Below are positions 57,401 to 64,000 of a stretch of DNA of 64,000 bases, in pieces. The notes beneath the pieces were generated by a model. The model searched no databases, had not been told where the DNA came from, and saw only the letters and a list, made by a program, of their open reading frames with translations. Made by a program: the position numbers and the translations under genes. Source of the DNA: Undaria pinnatifida (lineage: Eukaryota; Sar; Phaeophyceae; Laminariales; Alariaceae); contig JABAKD010000020.1 of assembly GCA_012845835.1 (NCBI GenBank), forward strand, positions 17,398,944 to 17,462,943. Reading direction: 5' to 3'. Each line of letters opens with the position of its first letter. Position 1 is the stretch's first letter.

Positions 57401-60400
57401 ACAAGTCGCCCCGTCTCCGGTCGCTCGCCGTCAGCTTGGCAGACTCTTCCCACCGACACCGTCCCCTGTGCCCACCTCTGGGGCAGAAATAACGCCTTTC
57501 GGGCGGGGTCAAATCGTCGTCGTCCCCGGGGCAGACGGACTCCGTGGGTGAAGAGGAGGAGGAGGTGTTGTCGACAGAGAGGCGGGAGAAGATGTAAACG
57601 GCTCCGGCGCGCGATGTGTCGTCTTCTCGTGCAACGTAGTGTGCTTTCGAAGAGGCACCGGATGCGCTGATGTTCGCAGACCTGAAAGCGGCGGGAGGAG
57701 GGGGAGGGGGCGGGGGGCGGCGTATTCATTCGGTAAGTGCCTTGGTCATCTGACCAAGGATCTGGCATTCCTTTTGGGAAGGAGACCTGTTTCTACTCCT
57801 ACAACAAACACCTCCAACATTTGGGCGATAGTTTCGGCGGGGGACGGGGGGCAGGGTTTGTCGAGCGTTCGTGTTTGTTGGTTTGTTTGTGAACCGTTGT
57901 GTTTCATATCCCATCTATTATCTTTGTACTATATGGTTCCTCCGTTAGTCTACGAACATCAGATAGGTGCGGATTTATTAGCGCAGACACTCCTCGCCCC
58001 ACTACGGTGCATGCATTCACTTTGATCGCGAGAACGGTTCAGCGTTTTCTCCCCTCATCGACTCGTGTTGAGTTGTGCGTACACACGATAGGGTGTTGAT
58101 CTAAACCGACCTGCCTCTGCGGCGGCCGGAGCGGAATTTGTTACAGCCTCTCTGCTCTTTTGCATCTTATGATACCGCCAAACCTATCGCTGAATGCCCC
58201 AATCCGACAAGGACGCTACAGGCATGTCTGCATTCCTTATTACCAAAAGGAAGTACAAGTTTGCGGAGTTATCTCAGTCACTCTATTTTAGTCACGTGAC
58301 GAAAATAGCTCAACGGGTAGCTCCTTCTAGCGAACAGTCTGTCCATCCGATACGGACGTTGCCGGCTGTCTGTCATCCACACCTTTCAGGGTGTAGCCCG
58401 CCGCGATTTTCCCATCCGAATACGATCTCATCGACGTTGATGTGCCCCCAGGGGGAGTCCGAAGAATCGTCCACGATTCGAATTTGACCTGCCCGCCCCG
58501 CTAATGATGACACGTTCCAGCTGGAGAACACCGTTCGTAACGAGAGGGAGAGAGAGTGAAAAATAACACACACCGAGAAAGAGAGATAGGAACACAACGA
58601 GGTGGAGAACACATCAACGCGTGCTATTGTACTGGAGGCGACCAGTAGACGCATGCCACGATACAGCGGCAAGGCGCCTCTTTTTGACCTATTTCGGTTT
58701 GACTGACCGGGGTCCTGAATAAGACGATAAAAACAATAGACTAGCATCGTTGGATTACCATTGGTGTTTAAATCTTTCGTTTAAAATACACTAAGGAACG
58801 GCAGGGTAGCGCTTATCGTTGACTGAGTGCATAACAGTTAGACCAACACCGTTGGAATATCATTGCTGTTTTCCGCTACTATTTGTTGTATACCCTAGGC
58901 TACTATTTGTTGTTTACCCTCGACAATGGCCTTCTTAGTCGGGTTGCAGGTTTCCTTTTGTTTTTTTCCTCGCACGGCCATTTTTTTGGTGAGGAATAGA
59001 GCGCCTCAAGCGATAATCCTCACATAAAACTAGGTGCACACCCTACCGCAGCATGGGCTGTTTCTTCCAGCGCTACAGCGGGCGAAGCGCCAGCAACACT
59101 GACTGCCAGTTCAACTTTGGTTTGGCGCATGCCTATGTGCTATGACGGCAAGAGAATGCCTTCCTAACCCATATAGGCACATGCATGCCGTACAGGGGAA
59201 TATTTGGGATAATGGACTTGTTTGGGCTGGGTCATAAAAATAAGGTCAACCTTTCCGCTCGCGTGGCTTGCGAATGTGTCGCACACTGATGTTCAATTTA
59301 ACCATTCCCAACTGCGAAGGGTGGCCTAGTTTTATTTCAATGGTTGTGTCCCCGTAACGGAGTGCAGTGCTCAAAGGGTACTAGCTGGTGTAGTAGACTT
59401 ACTGCAGGTATACCGAAGTATAGCCAGTTCTAAATATTTTGCGATTCTTTTTATATGCCAATGATCCACAGAGAAGGCCCACCGCACCTAACAGAGCGCA
59501 TGCTGCAAGAAATTGGTCTTGATTAAATGTATGTCCGACTATGCAACGCTGTACGCAAGCGGAATTCATGAAAGAGGTGTCCGATTATGCAATACTGTAC
59601 GCAAGTGTTTTTTCATGAATAACTGTGTCCGATTATGCAATAAATCCTGCTGTATGTACGTCAGTAGTTTTGACAAAAAAGAGTACACTACTTTACGCAA
59701 AGGTTTGTATATGCCCAACAAACCCACAGGGAGGGCCCACCGAACCTGACAGAGCGCATGTCTTCGGCACATCTCCCCGTCGCTTTGGCGACTCCGATTC
59801 CATCCGCAATGAGTTCCACGTACTCTTTTCGGTCGTCGCAACCGCCTCCAACGAGAAGACTTATCGTGGACACCTGCCATCATCACATATGTACGCGCGC
59901 AATGACAACGAGAGAACGAGTGTCAGTGATACGGTGCCGACGACGCCAAATGCTAAGGGGTTCCGTGGGGGCGCAGGGTGTCGATGCTGGGTAGGTCGCC
60001 CTCCTCCATGAATCGTGGCGTCTCGTCCACGGCTCCAAGGTTCATGTCACGGTATCACACAGGAAAGACCGAATAGCATACTCCAGAGAGAACACGAACG
60101 AACACACTGCTAGATGTGCGATGCCTTTCGCCGCGAAGCATCGCCTGTATCTGCGGACAATCTGAGAATGCTTTGACATGGCATGTTCTACAGTTCATGA
60201 GAGAACTGACATCATGGCATGTCCTATCTATCGCTTACGTAGAGCACTCCATAACTAACAATGGGTCTATGAGTAAGGAAACACCTGGAAAGAACGTCAG
60301 CCTCATTTTTGGGGGAAACACCAAGAAATTCGGATTCAGAAATCGCGCTCAGCGGCGAGAGTGGGAGGGTGTGTGATATCTTACGTGCTGTACGGTGTGT

Positions 60401-63400
60401 CGCTTCGAGTTATGTGCTTGCGCCAGGTAGACCTGTAGATATAGATAGTGAATCCTAAGGTAAAGTATGGCACACATGCAACAGATCACGATCCTCTGGC
60501 CGTCGTTGTGTCATTTTTGTGCGGGATCATTGTAGTACAGACACAAAACCAAGAAACACAGTATTCAGGTAATCTGTCCCTCACACCGCTAAATGATGCG
60601 TATATATGGACCAAGGATCTATTGGCCCTAACAGACATATATATCCTAAATAGCTATATGATCTGTCCGACACGGATTATTACTAATTAATAGGGATCTG
60701 ACATTTTCGATTCGGGAAAAATTTACCTCACTCCCGTAGTCTCCACCAATAGTAAACGTCTCGCTCGTCAAAGTGCCGGTTGGCCCGTCCCCCTGGTGGC
60801 TTCCCGCAGTGTAGTCGGGGCTAGGGTTGGTGTAGTCCGCGGCACCAGCACCCGGGCGCGCCTCGTATGTCCCCACAAAGTACCTGTACGGTGACACGTC
60901 CGTCGTATTATTTAATTTGCAACCACAAAGCTTGTACCTCGCTCTAGGTAAAAGAGCCGGCACGGGCACTGTATGTACTGAATATTGATGGGTAGAGAGA
61001 ACCATTGAATGCTTAGAGTACGCACACACGTTGTCAAATTAAGGTAATCATTGGAAGGCTAAGAAAGAAGGTGCGATTCAAAACGTCCCACGTACGTACG
61101 TGAGATCACAGGATGTCGAACTCAAAATTCTTTTACCCTTTCGAAGATGATCCTACCTTCAATTTCTCGCCGTTTGTTTGCGAAAAGGCGGGTGCAGTGC
61201 TGAAGGACTGTATGACGCTACAACACGCAACACGGTACACCGAGAAATGGCGCTCGGCCGCACATGACTGAACACTATTTATAAAAGGGCATACCTGGTA
61301 CGTGGTCAGTGGGGGAATGTACTAACACTTAGATGTCCGCCCTCACGCACGTACTTCCAACGTTCTAAACGATTTATCACTATGATTGCATCTACCATCA
61401 GCCATTGTGTGGCGTTTCTTCCAATGGTTCCGTCCATATATAAAAGGAAATCCAACGTCCAACGACTCCAGACAAGGGAGATGTATTGAGGCGCCAGAGG
61501 AACTACAATGCGGTATTATTATGCATGCTCCATCGATCCATGTGCTCCACAATCAAGCAGGTCTTGCCGTCAACGACAACGACTATATAACCCCGCGCCC
61601 CCCTCTGCCAGAGACAGAACAAAGAACACGAAAGCAGAACCTTCCCCTTCAGCGATTCTGCTCCGGCTGTTTGCACAAGCCACTGCTCTCCCTGACGGAA
61701 GGATTATCGTCGTACGTGGGTTGGAAGGCAAGCACGGTTCACAATCAAGCAGGTTTTGCCATCAACGACAACACCTAAATAATCCCTCACCCCCTGCTAC
61801 CAGAGAAAGGACAACAGAAATCGTAAGCAGCACCTTCCCCTCAAGCGGCTCTGTTCCGGCTGTTTGGAGAGGTGGCTGCTCTCTCTGAAGTAAGGGTTGT
61901 CGCCGTACGTGGGTTGGAAGGCAAATGCGTCGCCCGTCTGTCGCCATCCAACCAGATCTCCGGTTTCGAAGTCCCACGTGGTCTCGGCGAGGGCGCTGCT
62001 GTGATCCGCGCCTACTGCCAAGGTTTCCTAAAGAATAATAAAGGCAGTCACAACGTGGGGGGGGTGGAGGTGAGTGGGGGTGGGGATGCGGGGAGCGGGG
62101 GGGGGAGGGGGTTGCGGGGGAGTGGAGGGGGGTGGAGGGGGGTGGGCGGGGTGCTCAGTTTGGGGGGGGGGTGTACTCGATATTCATGCATGGCCGTAGT
62201 CGTATGACCGTATGGTGTAGACCCTCGCATCCCTACTATACCGGGACGGAGCACGCCGGGTTTTCACCGATCAGGCAGACATTGCTTGCACCAAGCGCAA
62301 AGCGCCGTGAGGTGTTCGGCGAGTCGCATGAAGGGTGAGCTGCATCCTACTAAGAACCGCTCGTCAAAAGGACTTGTGTATGAATGACAGCTTCAATGAG
62401 TTAATTTAACTTCCGGCACGGCCATGTCCAGATACAGCAACGGGAGTACTATGTAACTACCGCGTGGGTACCATACCATAAACACTACCAGGTACGTGAT
62501 ACGAAAACACTACGTGATACGATCATTCCCGTTGTGCGGAGTAAATTTTCTCCACCCCGCACAAATGATCTAACTCCACCGCCAGCTGTGGTCGACCGCC
62601 AAGAAAAAGGAAAAAAGAAAGGGTACCCTGGTGGTCTAGCTCATGTAGTGAGCGGCATGTTTTACAGTATCATCGCTAACCGACGTCAACCCAACCTGTA
62701 TACGATATAAGTGGGCGGGGTATGTGAGGGGGCGCGAACGGGAGTTTGAGGTTGCCACGTTTGGCACACACGTCACGCGTTCACGAAGGCGAGATGTGGT
62801 TGCGAACTTGCGCAGGAGATAGTCAAGGCGGTGTGCATGTACGCCATCCCTAGCTGTATAATACATGCTATACGGCACCATACGTAACATGGTCTGATCT
62901 CACACCCAGGGTTTTGAGCTTGGCGCCGCGACGGGGTTTACCCTTTTCACGCCTGCAATAATTATCCCACACTAATTCCAAGTACTTGCCCCCCAAAAAC
63001 GTGCGTGAAGTTCCACAGGGGTTAGCACTCCGAGAACCAGGTGCAGGGGTGTCGGATGAGGGATACATCCGTCGAGCAAGACTAACGCGCTTCACTCTTG
63101 TATAACCACCTTTGAGAACGCCACCCATGTTTTTGGAGACAACCGACTTCGTATTAGTTCGTTCTTTTTCATTTCGCAAGGGGTTAGGATAATGTCTTAC
63201 CTGGACAAAACCAGGGATCCATTTTTTTGCAGTCCAGGAAGGTATACGTTTATTTTGTTTTACCTGATCTAGAGCGAGGGTAGATCCGAACCGATCGCCG
63301 CTCCTCCTATCCGAAGCCTGCAGCACGGATTGTTCCTCCCACTCCCCTATCGACGCCTCGCTACTGACGTTGACATAGGCTCCGCCTCCTCTTGGAAACC

Positions 63401-63494
63401 CGGAGCTAAATTCAGTGCAGTCGTCGCAGCCATTGCCTTGCCAGGATGGAACCAGCAAGGGGGGATCTGCCACGAACTCGGACGTGAAGCTTAC
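48294..63494 (-). CDS. FG-GAP repeat protein with inserted lectin-like domain and C-terminal Calx-beta domain (5' partial)
   Basis: Probable secreted or cell-surface protein; FG-GAP blades build integrin-alpha-type beta-propellers, and Calx-beta is a calcium-binding extracellular fold. Twelve exons (63494-63264, 62027-61834, 60883-60727, 59873-59746, 58520-58383, 57681-57315, 56062-55898, 52914-52738, 51706-51626, 50966-50769, 50225-50119, 48414-48294) join with matching phases into 687 residues plus stop. Order: FG-GAP (SDRRSGDRFGSTLALDQ); a domain with DFETGDLVGW, QPTYGDNP, VGTYEARP, QGDGPTGTLTS, LLVGGGCD and GHINVDEIVF; FG-GAP (SAKLTASDRRRGDLFGG, VVIGAPGAS; AGAVYVFTR, AADRFGSAVS, ALFVGAPYSDSFGPDAGAAY); then Calx-beta (DYEQTAGEITFEPGQTEKSF to LRIDDDD). 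The N-terminus and signal peptide lie outside the window. Ligand unknown. Confidence 0.88.
48640..48718 (-). repeat. Degenerate end of the 8 kb element family
   Basis: GCAGCTTGCAAATATGAATA ... GTCGAACTCACAGCTGG. Similar degenerate ends, opposite orientation, lie at 49498-49565 and 50610-50695 in introns of the FG-GAP gene. Confidence 0.55.
50119..50225 (-). CDS. FG-GAP protein exon: Calx-beta core
   Basis: GDYEQTAGEITFEPGQTEKS, then FFVRITDDHCRE, the diagnostic DY..TAGEITF.PG core. Acceptor TTCGCTCAG|GGC, donor GAAAG|GTGCGT, ends phase 2. Confidence 0.88.
50769..50966 (-). CDS. FG-GAP protein exon: start of Calx-beta domain
   Basis: 66 codons with GWKATILVARDGDHSDNWLT and VAFATSDLTARGV, the first strands of a Calx-beta fold. 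Acceptor GCTTCAG|GAG chosen over a CAG at about 51045 because only it preserves phase 0. Donor GCGCCG|GTAAGT. Confidence 0.8.
51178..51545 (-). repeat. Two copies of the dispersed CACTAATTCCAAG-family repeat
   Basis: Copies at 51178-51270 (GATCCCACACCAATCACAAG ... TTTAGTTCCAACAGGG) and 51448-51545 (GATCCCACACAAAATTCCAA ... GGGTGGGGCTCTAACGGG), read on the plus strand, 270 bp apart in one intron. Confidence 0.7.
51626..51706 (-). CDS. FG-GAP protein exon: blade
   Basis: 27 codons: AAENALFVGAPYSDSFGPDA, then GAAYQFD. Acceptor GTTTTTAG|GCG, donor TTCGAC|GTGGGC, phase 0. Confidence 0.85.
52436..52655 (+). repeat. GACCC-rich mosaic repeat, copy 1
   Basis: GGATCACTTCTCG, GGATGACCCGGCCCGACCCG, GTGAGATTTCGAACACCTTC and CGGGCTATGACCCGTG. 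Same architecture as 53965-54185 but with fewer GACCC units. Confidence 0.75.
52738..52914 (-). CDS. FG-GAP protein exon: blade
   Basis: AGAVYVFTRLPESVGVGTKC, then AERFKLQAHDAVAADRFGSA. Acceptor GGAGCAG|GCC after a C-rich tract, donor TACTTG|GTGAGA, phase 0. Confidence 0.9.
53150..53425 (+). repeat. Intronic repeat shared with 62160-62340
   Basis: GCCGTAGTCGTAAGACCATA (twice, period about 80), then CCGGGACGGAGCACG, GGGTTTTCACCGA and GCAGACATTGCTTGCACCA. The same series precedes the lectin-domain exon at 62160-62340. Confidence 0.8.
53714..53900 (+). repeat. Tandem duplication, period about 89 bp
   Basis: ATTTTACTCGTACATTTTTA, then CACCTGGTGCAATG, CACAGTCGGGA and GCAGTGGGCCA, repeated with roughly ten differences. 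Confidence 0.85.
53965..54185 (+). repeat. GACCC-rich mosaic repeat, copy 2, with (GACCC)n microsatellite
   Basis: GGATCACTTCTCGCGGGTCG, a near-perfect run of about sixteen GACCC units (54017-54100), GTGAGATTTAGAAGAATTC, CACCTCCTGA and GGTCATGACCCGTG. Confidence 0.88.
54913..55220 (+). mobile_element. tRNA-derived SINE, copy 7 (full length)
   Basis: The closest relative of copy 1: CCGGTCGCCCCGGTGGCGTA head, CGTGAATTCAAGTCCC B-box region, full body and an A-rich tail (55203-55220). In an FG-GAP gene intron. Confidence 0.9.
55525..55880 (+). repeat. Two diverged copies of the dispersed CACTAATTCCAAG-family repeat
   Basis: Near 55530-55575 (CACAAACTAAATCCAAGCGT) and 55803-55880 (TATACGCTAATTTCAAGTAA). 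Recognised mainly by spacing and the TTAAGTT/GAGTTAA ends. Confidence 0.5.
55898..56062 (-). CDS. FG-GAP protein exon, less typical segment
   Basis: 55 codons (PPTVYTTNNPHGDANNAQ ... LQGAFGSSVQGGSG). Strong acceptor (C tract, GATGTCAG|CC) and donor (CGG|GTGAGT), phases 0/0 matching neighbours. The FG-GAP match is weak, so frame choice rests on phase. Confidence 0.72.
56787..56937 (+). repeat. 75 bp tandem duplication keeping reading frame
   Basis: TTCTCGTGTTACACATATCA, then TAGAAACCCTTGCACACGAT and GCCCTACCAACA, twice at exactly 75 bp with two or three differences. One frame reads a Cys-rich 25-residue repeat (SCYTYHRNPCTRC.SPTN.C). Confidence 0.88.
57315..57681 (-). CDS. FG-GAP protein exon: blade
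   Basis: RAGAVYIFSRL, an Asp/Ser-rich loop with SVCPGDDDD and YFCPRGGH, then SAKLTASDRRRGDLFGG and GVVVIGAPGAS. Acceptor GCTTTCAG|G after a C tract; donor GAGAG|GTGTGG, phase 0. Confidence 0.9.
58383..58520 (-). CDS. FG-GAP protein exon: lectin-like domain, end
   Basis: WNVSSLAGRAGQIRIVDDSS, then PWGHINVDEIVFGWENRGG. Acceptor GTTCTCCAG|C after a CT-rich tract, donor GAAAG|GTGTGG, phase 2. Confidence 0.9.
59528..59665 (+). repeat. Three short tandem units of about 48 bp
   Basis: TGTCCGATTATGCAATACTG, then TACGCAAG and TTCATGAA, at about 59529, 59579 and 59628; the third is partial. Confidence 0.75.
59746..59873 (-). CDS. FG-GAP protein exon: lectin-like domain, LVGGG segment
   Basis: VSTISLLVGGGCDDRKEYVE followed by LIADGIGVAKATGRCAEDM. 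Acceptor ATGGCAG|GTG; donor GTCAG|GTTCGG leaves phase 2, which the next exon's first C completes to Ser. Confidence 0.88.
60727..60883 (-). CDS. FG-GAP protein exon: lectin-like domain, middle
   Basis: YFVGTYEARPGAGAADYT followed by SHQGDGPTGTLTSETFTIGG. Acceptor CGTACAG|G, donor GTGAG|GTAAAT, ends phase 0. Confidence 0.9.
61548..61930 (-). repeat. 192 bp tandem duplication covering part of the lectin-domain exon
   Basis: 61740-61930 and 61548-61738 are copies (CACAATCAAGCAGG, CTGTTCCGGCTGTTTG, CGTACGTGGGTTGGAAGGCA). The downstream copy still shows FQPTYDDNP but has an internal stop and no DFETG start, so it is a decayed half exon. Confidence 0.88.
61834..62027 (-). CDS. FG-GAP protein exon: blade end and start of the lectin-like domain
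   Basis: Acceptor TTCTTTAG|GAAACC behind a long C tract. ETLAVGADHSSALAETT completes the blade, then WDFETGDLVGWRQTGDAF and QPTYGDNP open the inserted domain. Ends phase 2 at AAG|GTGCTG, a weak donor chosen because it keeps phase with the next exon. Confidence 0.82.
62030..62170. repeat. G-rich tract acting as the acceptor polypyrimidine region on the minus strand
   Basis: Runs of GGTGGAGGGGGG-type sequence end a few bases before the exon at 62027. Similar G tracts precede the exons at 57681, 56062 and 52914. Confidence 0.7.
62160..62340 (+). repeat. Intronic repeat shared with 53150-53425
   Basis: GGCCGTAGTCGTATGACCGT, then CCGGGACGGAGCACGCCGGG, TTTTCACCGATCAGGCAGAC and GCGCCGTGAGGTGTTC. 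Confidence 0.8.
62935..63030 (+). repeat. Dispersed short repeat (CACTAATTCCAAG family), best preserved copy
   Basis: TTATCCCACACTAATTCCAA, then TACTTGCCCCCCAAAAACGT, GCGTGAAGTTCCACAGGGGT and TAGCAC. Compare 39335-39407. Confidence 0.8.
63264..63494 (-). CDS. FG-GAP protein, first exon seen
   Basis: 77 codons, phase 0 at both ends (acceptor CATATACAG|GTAAGC, donor GATCAG|GTAAAA). Contains CDDC, GGGAYVNVSSEASIGEWE and ASDRRSGDRFGSTLALDQ, the first half of an FG-GAP blade completed by the next exon. The acceptor is itself donor-like, so the 5' edge is less sure. Confidence 0.82.
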
Positions 63495-64000
63495 CTGTAT
63501 ATGTCGCGCATACCAGCGCAAAGCGATTTCGAGGATGGGTAATGCTGGGGACGATTTGTTTGGTTTCTCTCGTTTTTTTTTGTTATAATCTTTCTGGGAA
63601 TGTTTAAGAGTTTTCGACATTGAAGATCATGCTGCTCATTATCGGATGGTCAACATGGTAGTAACAATTAGTCATGTTTTGCGATTATCCCCAACGCTCC
63701 ACATCGTCGGACGGCAAGCAAAAATAACCGAAACAATCACCTGATCGAGAGACCACGAAATCTACTATGGAGCACAAAACCGGCCAGTTTTTTTTTGGCT
63801 AGGTTGCTACGTGGCGCTAGCCTGCGTCCGTGGAAAGCTGTGCCCCGAGATGATGATATATGTTTTTGACCGGTGTGATCACATCTATGACGATAATCCA
63901 CCAAAATCCTTCAGGCGTATCGGACCTGCGTCGTCGTACAACAACAGTAGGCGATTTATTTACCTGTGTGGTCGCAGGCAAAAGCGATCAGCCACCATGT
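63495..64000. other. Edge of window, 5' intron of the FG-GAP gene
   Basis: No secure exon. On the minus strand CCACACAG|GTAAAT at about 63963 could be a donor of the next upstream exon, but its frame does not fit the exon at 63494 without an in-frame stop close by. Confidence 0.4.

Noticed and set aside
59528-59665. CRISPR-like spaced repeats
   Set aside because: Three contiguous diverged tandem units without spacers, in an intron of a eukaryotic gene.
62868-63620. 250-codon minus-strand frame read as one exon
   Set aside because: Only 63494-63264 shows FG-GAP features; the rest reads through intron and a dispersed repeat.
63962-64000. Upstream exon of the FG-GAP gene at the window edge
   Set aside because: Donor-like site present, but the frame that would fit the next exon has a stop within about 10 codons.

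Overview
The window looks like nuclear DNA of a multicellular stramenopile, most likely a brown alga. The reasons are GC-rich, intron-rich genes with GT-AG (one GC-AG) introns, very long repeat-filled introns, C- or G-tract polypyrimidine signals before acceptors, and an FG-GAP/Calx-beta gene carrying an extra lectin-like domain of a kind I associate with brown algae. The genus cannot be fixed from sequence alone. I found no bacterial operons, CRISPR array or rRNA.

Three protein genes could be rebuilt exon by exon with consistent splice phases. (1) A glyoxalase II gene (hydroxyacylglutathione hydrolase) on the + strand, six exons, 3361-7637; its start codon is unresolved. (2) A Rab small GTPase on the + strand, four exons over 19252-43901: 223 codons in 24.6 kb, with introns of 12.6, 8.1 and 3.3 kb. 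(3) A secreted or surface-type FG-GAP/Calx-beta protein on the - strand, at least twelve exons from 63494 down to 48294, whose 5' end lies beyond the window. Genes 2 and 3 converge on a 4.4 kb gene-poor spacer.

Most of the rest is transposable-element and repeat DNA. 1-1650 is a decayed LINE (APE endonuclease plus reverse transcriptase), and a second 5'-truncated copy lies at 11711-13925. That second copy sits inside an 8 kb element (8688-16680) with inverted arms of about 1.3 kb made of G-tract-bearing subrepeats; short and solo relatives of its ends occur elsewhere. Rab intron 1 holds a roughly 220 bp satellite array, an 870 bp palindrome that encodes the same peptide on both strands, and a 1.5 kb element whose ends are clusters of GGCGGT/ACCGCC motifs. 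Rab intron 2 holds a pogo-like TA-flanked element (37472-38279) and another inverted-repeat element (35465-36695). A tRNA-derived SINE family has at least seven copies, and a short interspersed repeat of about 60-110 bp recurs roughly ten times, mainly in the right half.

The three genes do not form a functional unit; their proximity looks incidental. All gene models are hand-built from splice signals, reading-frame phase and remembered family motifs; no alignment or transcript data were available.
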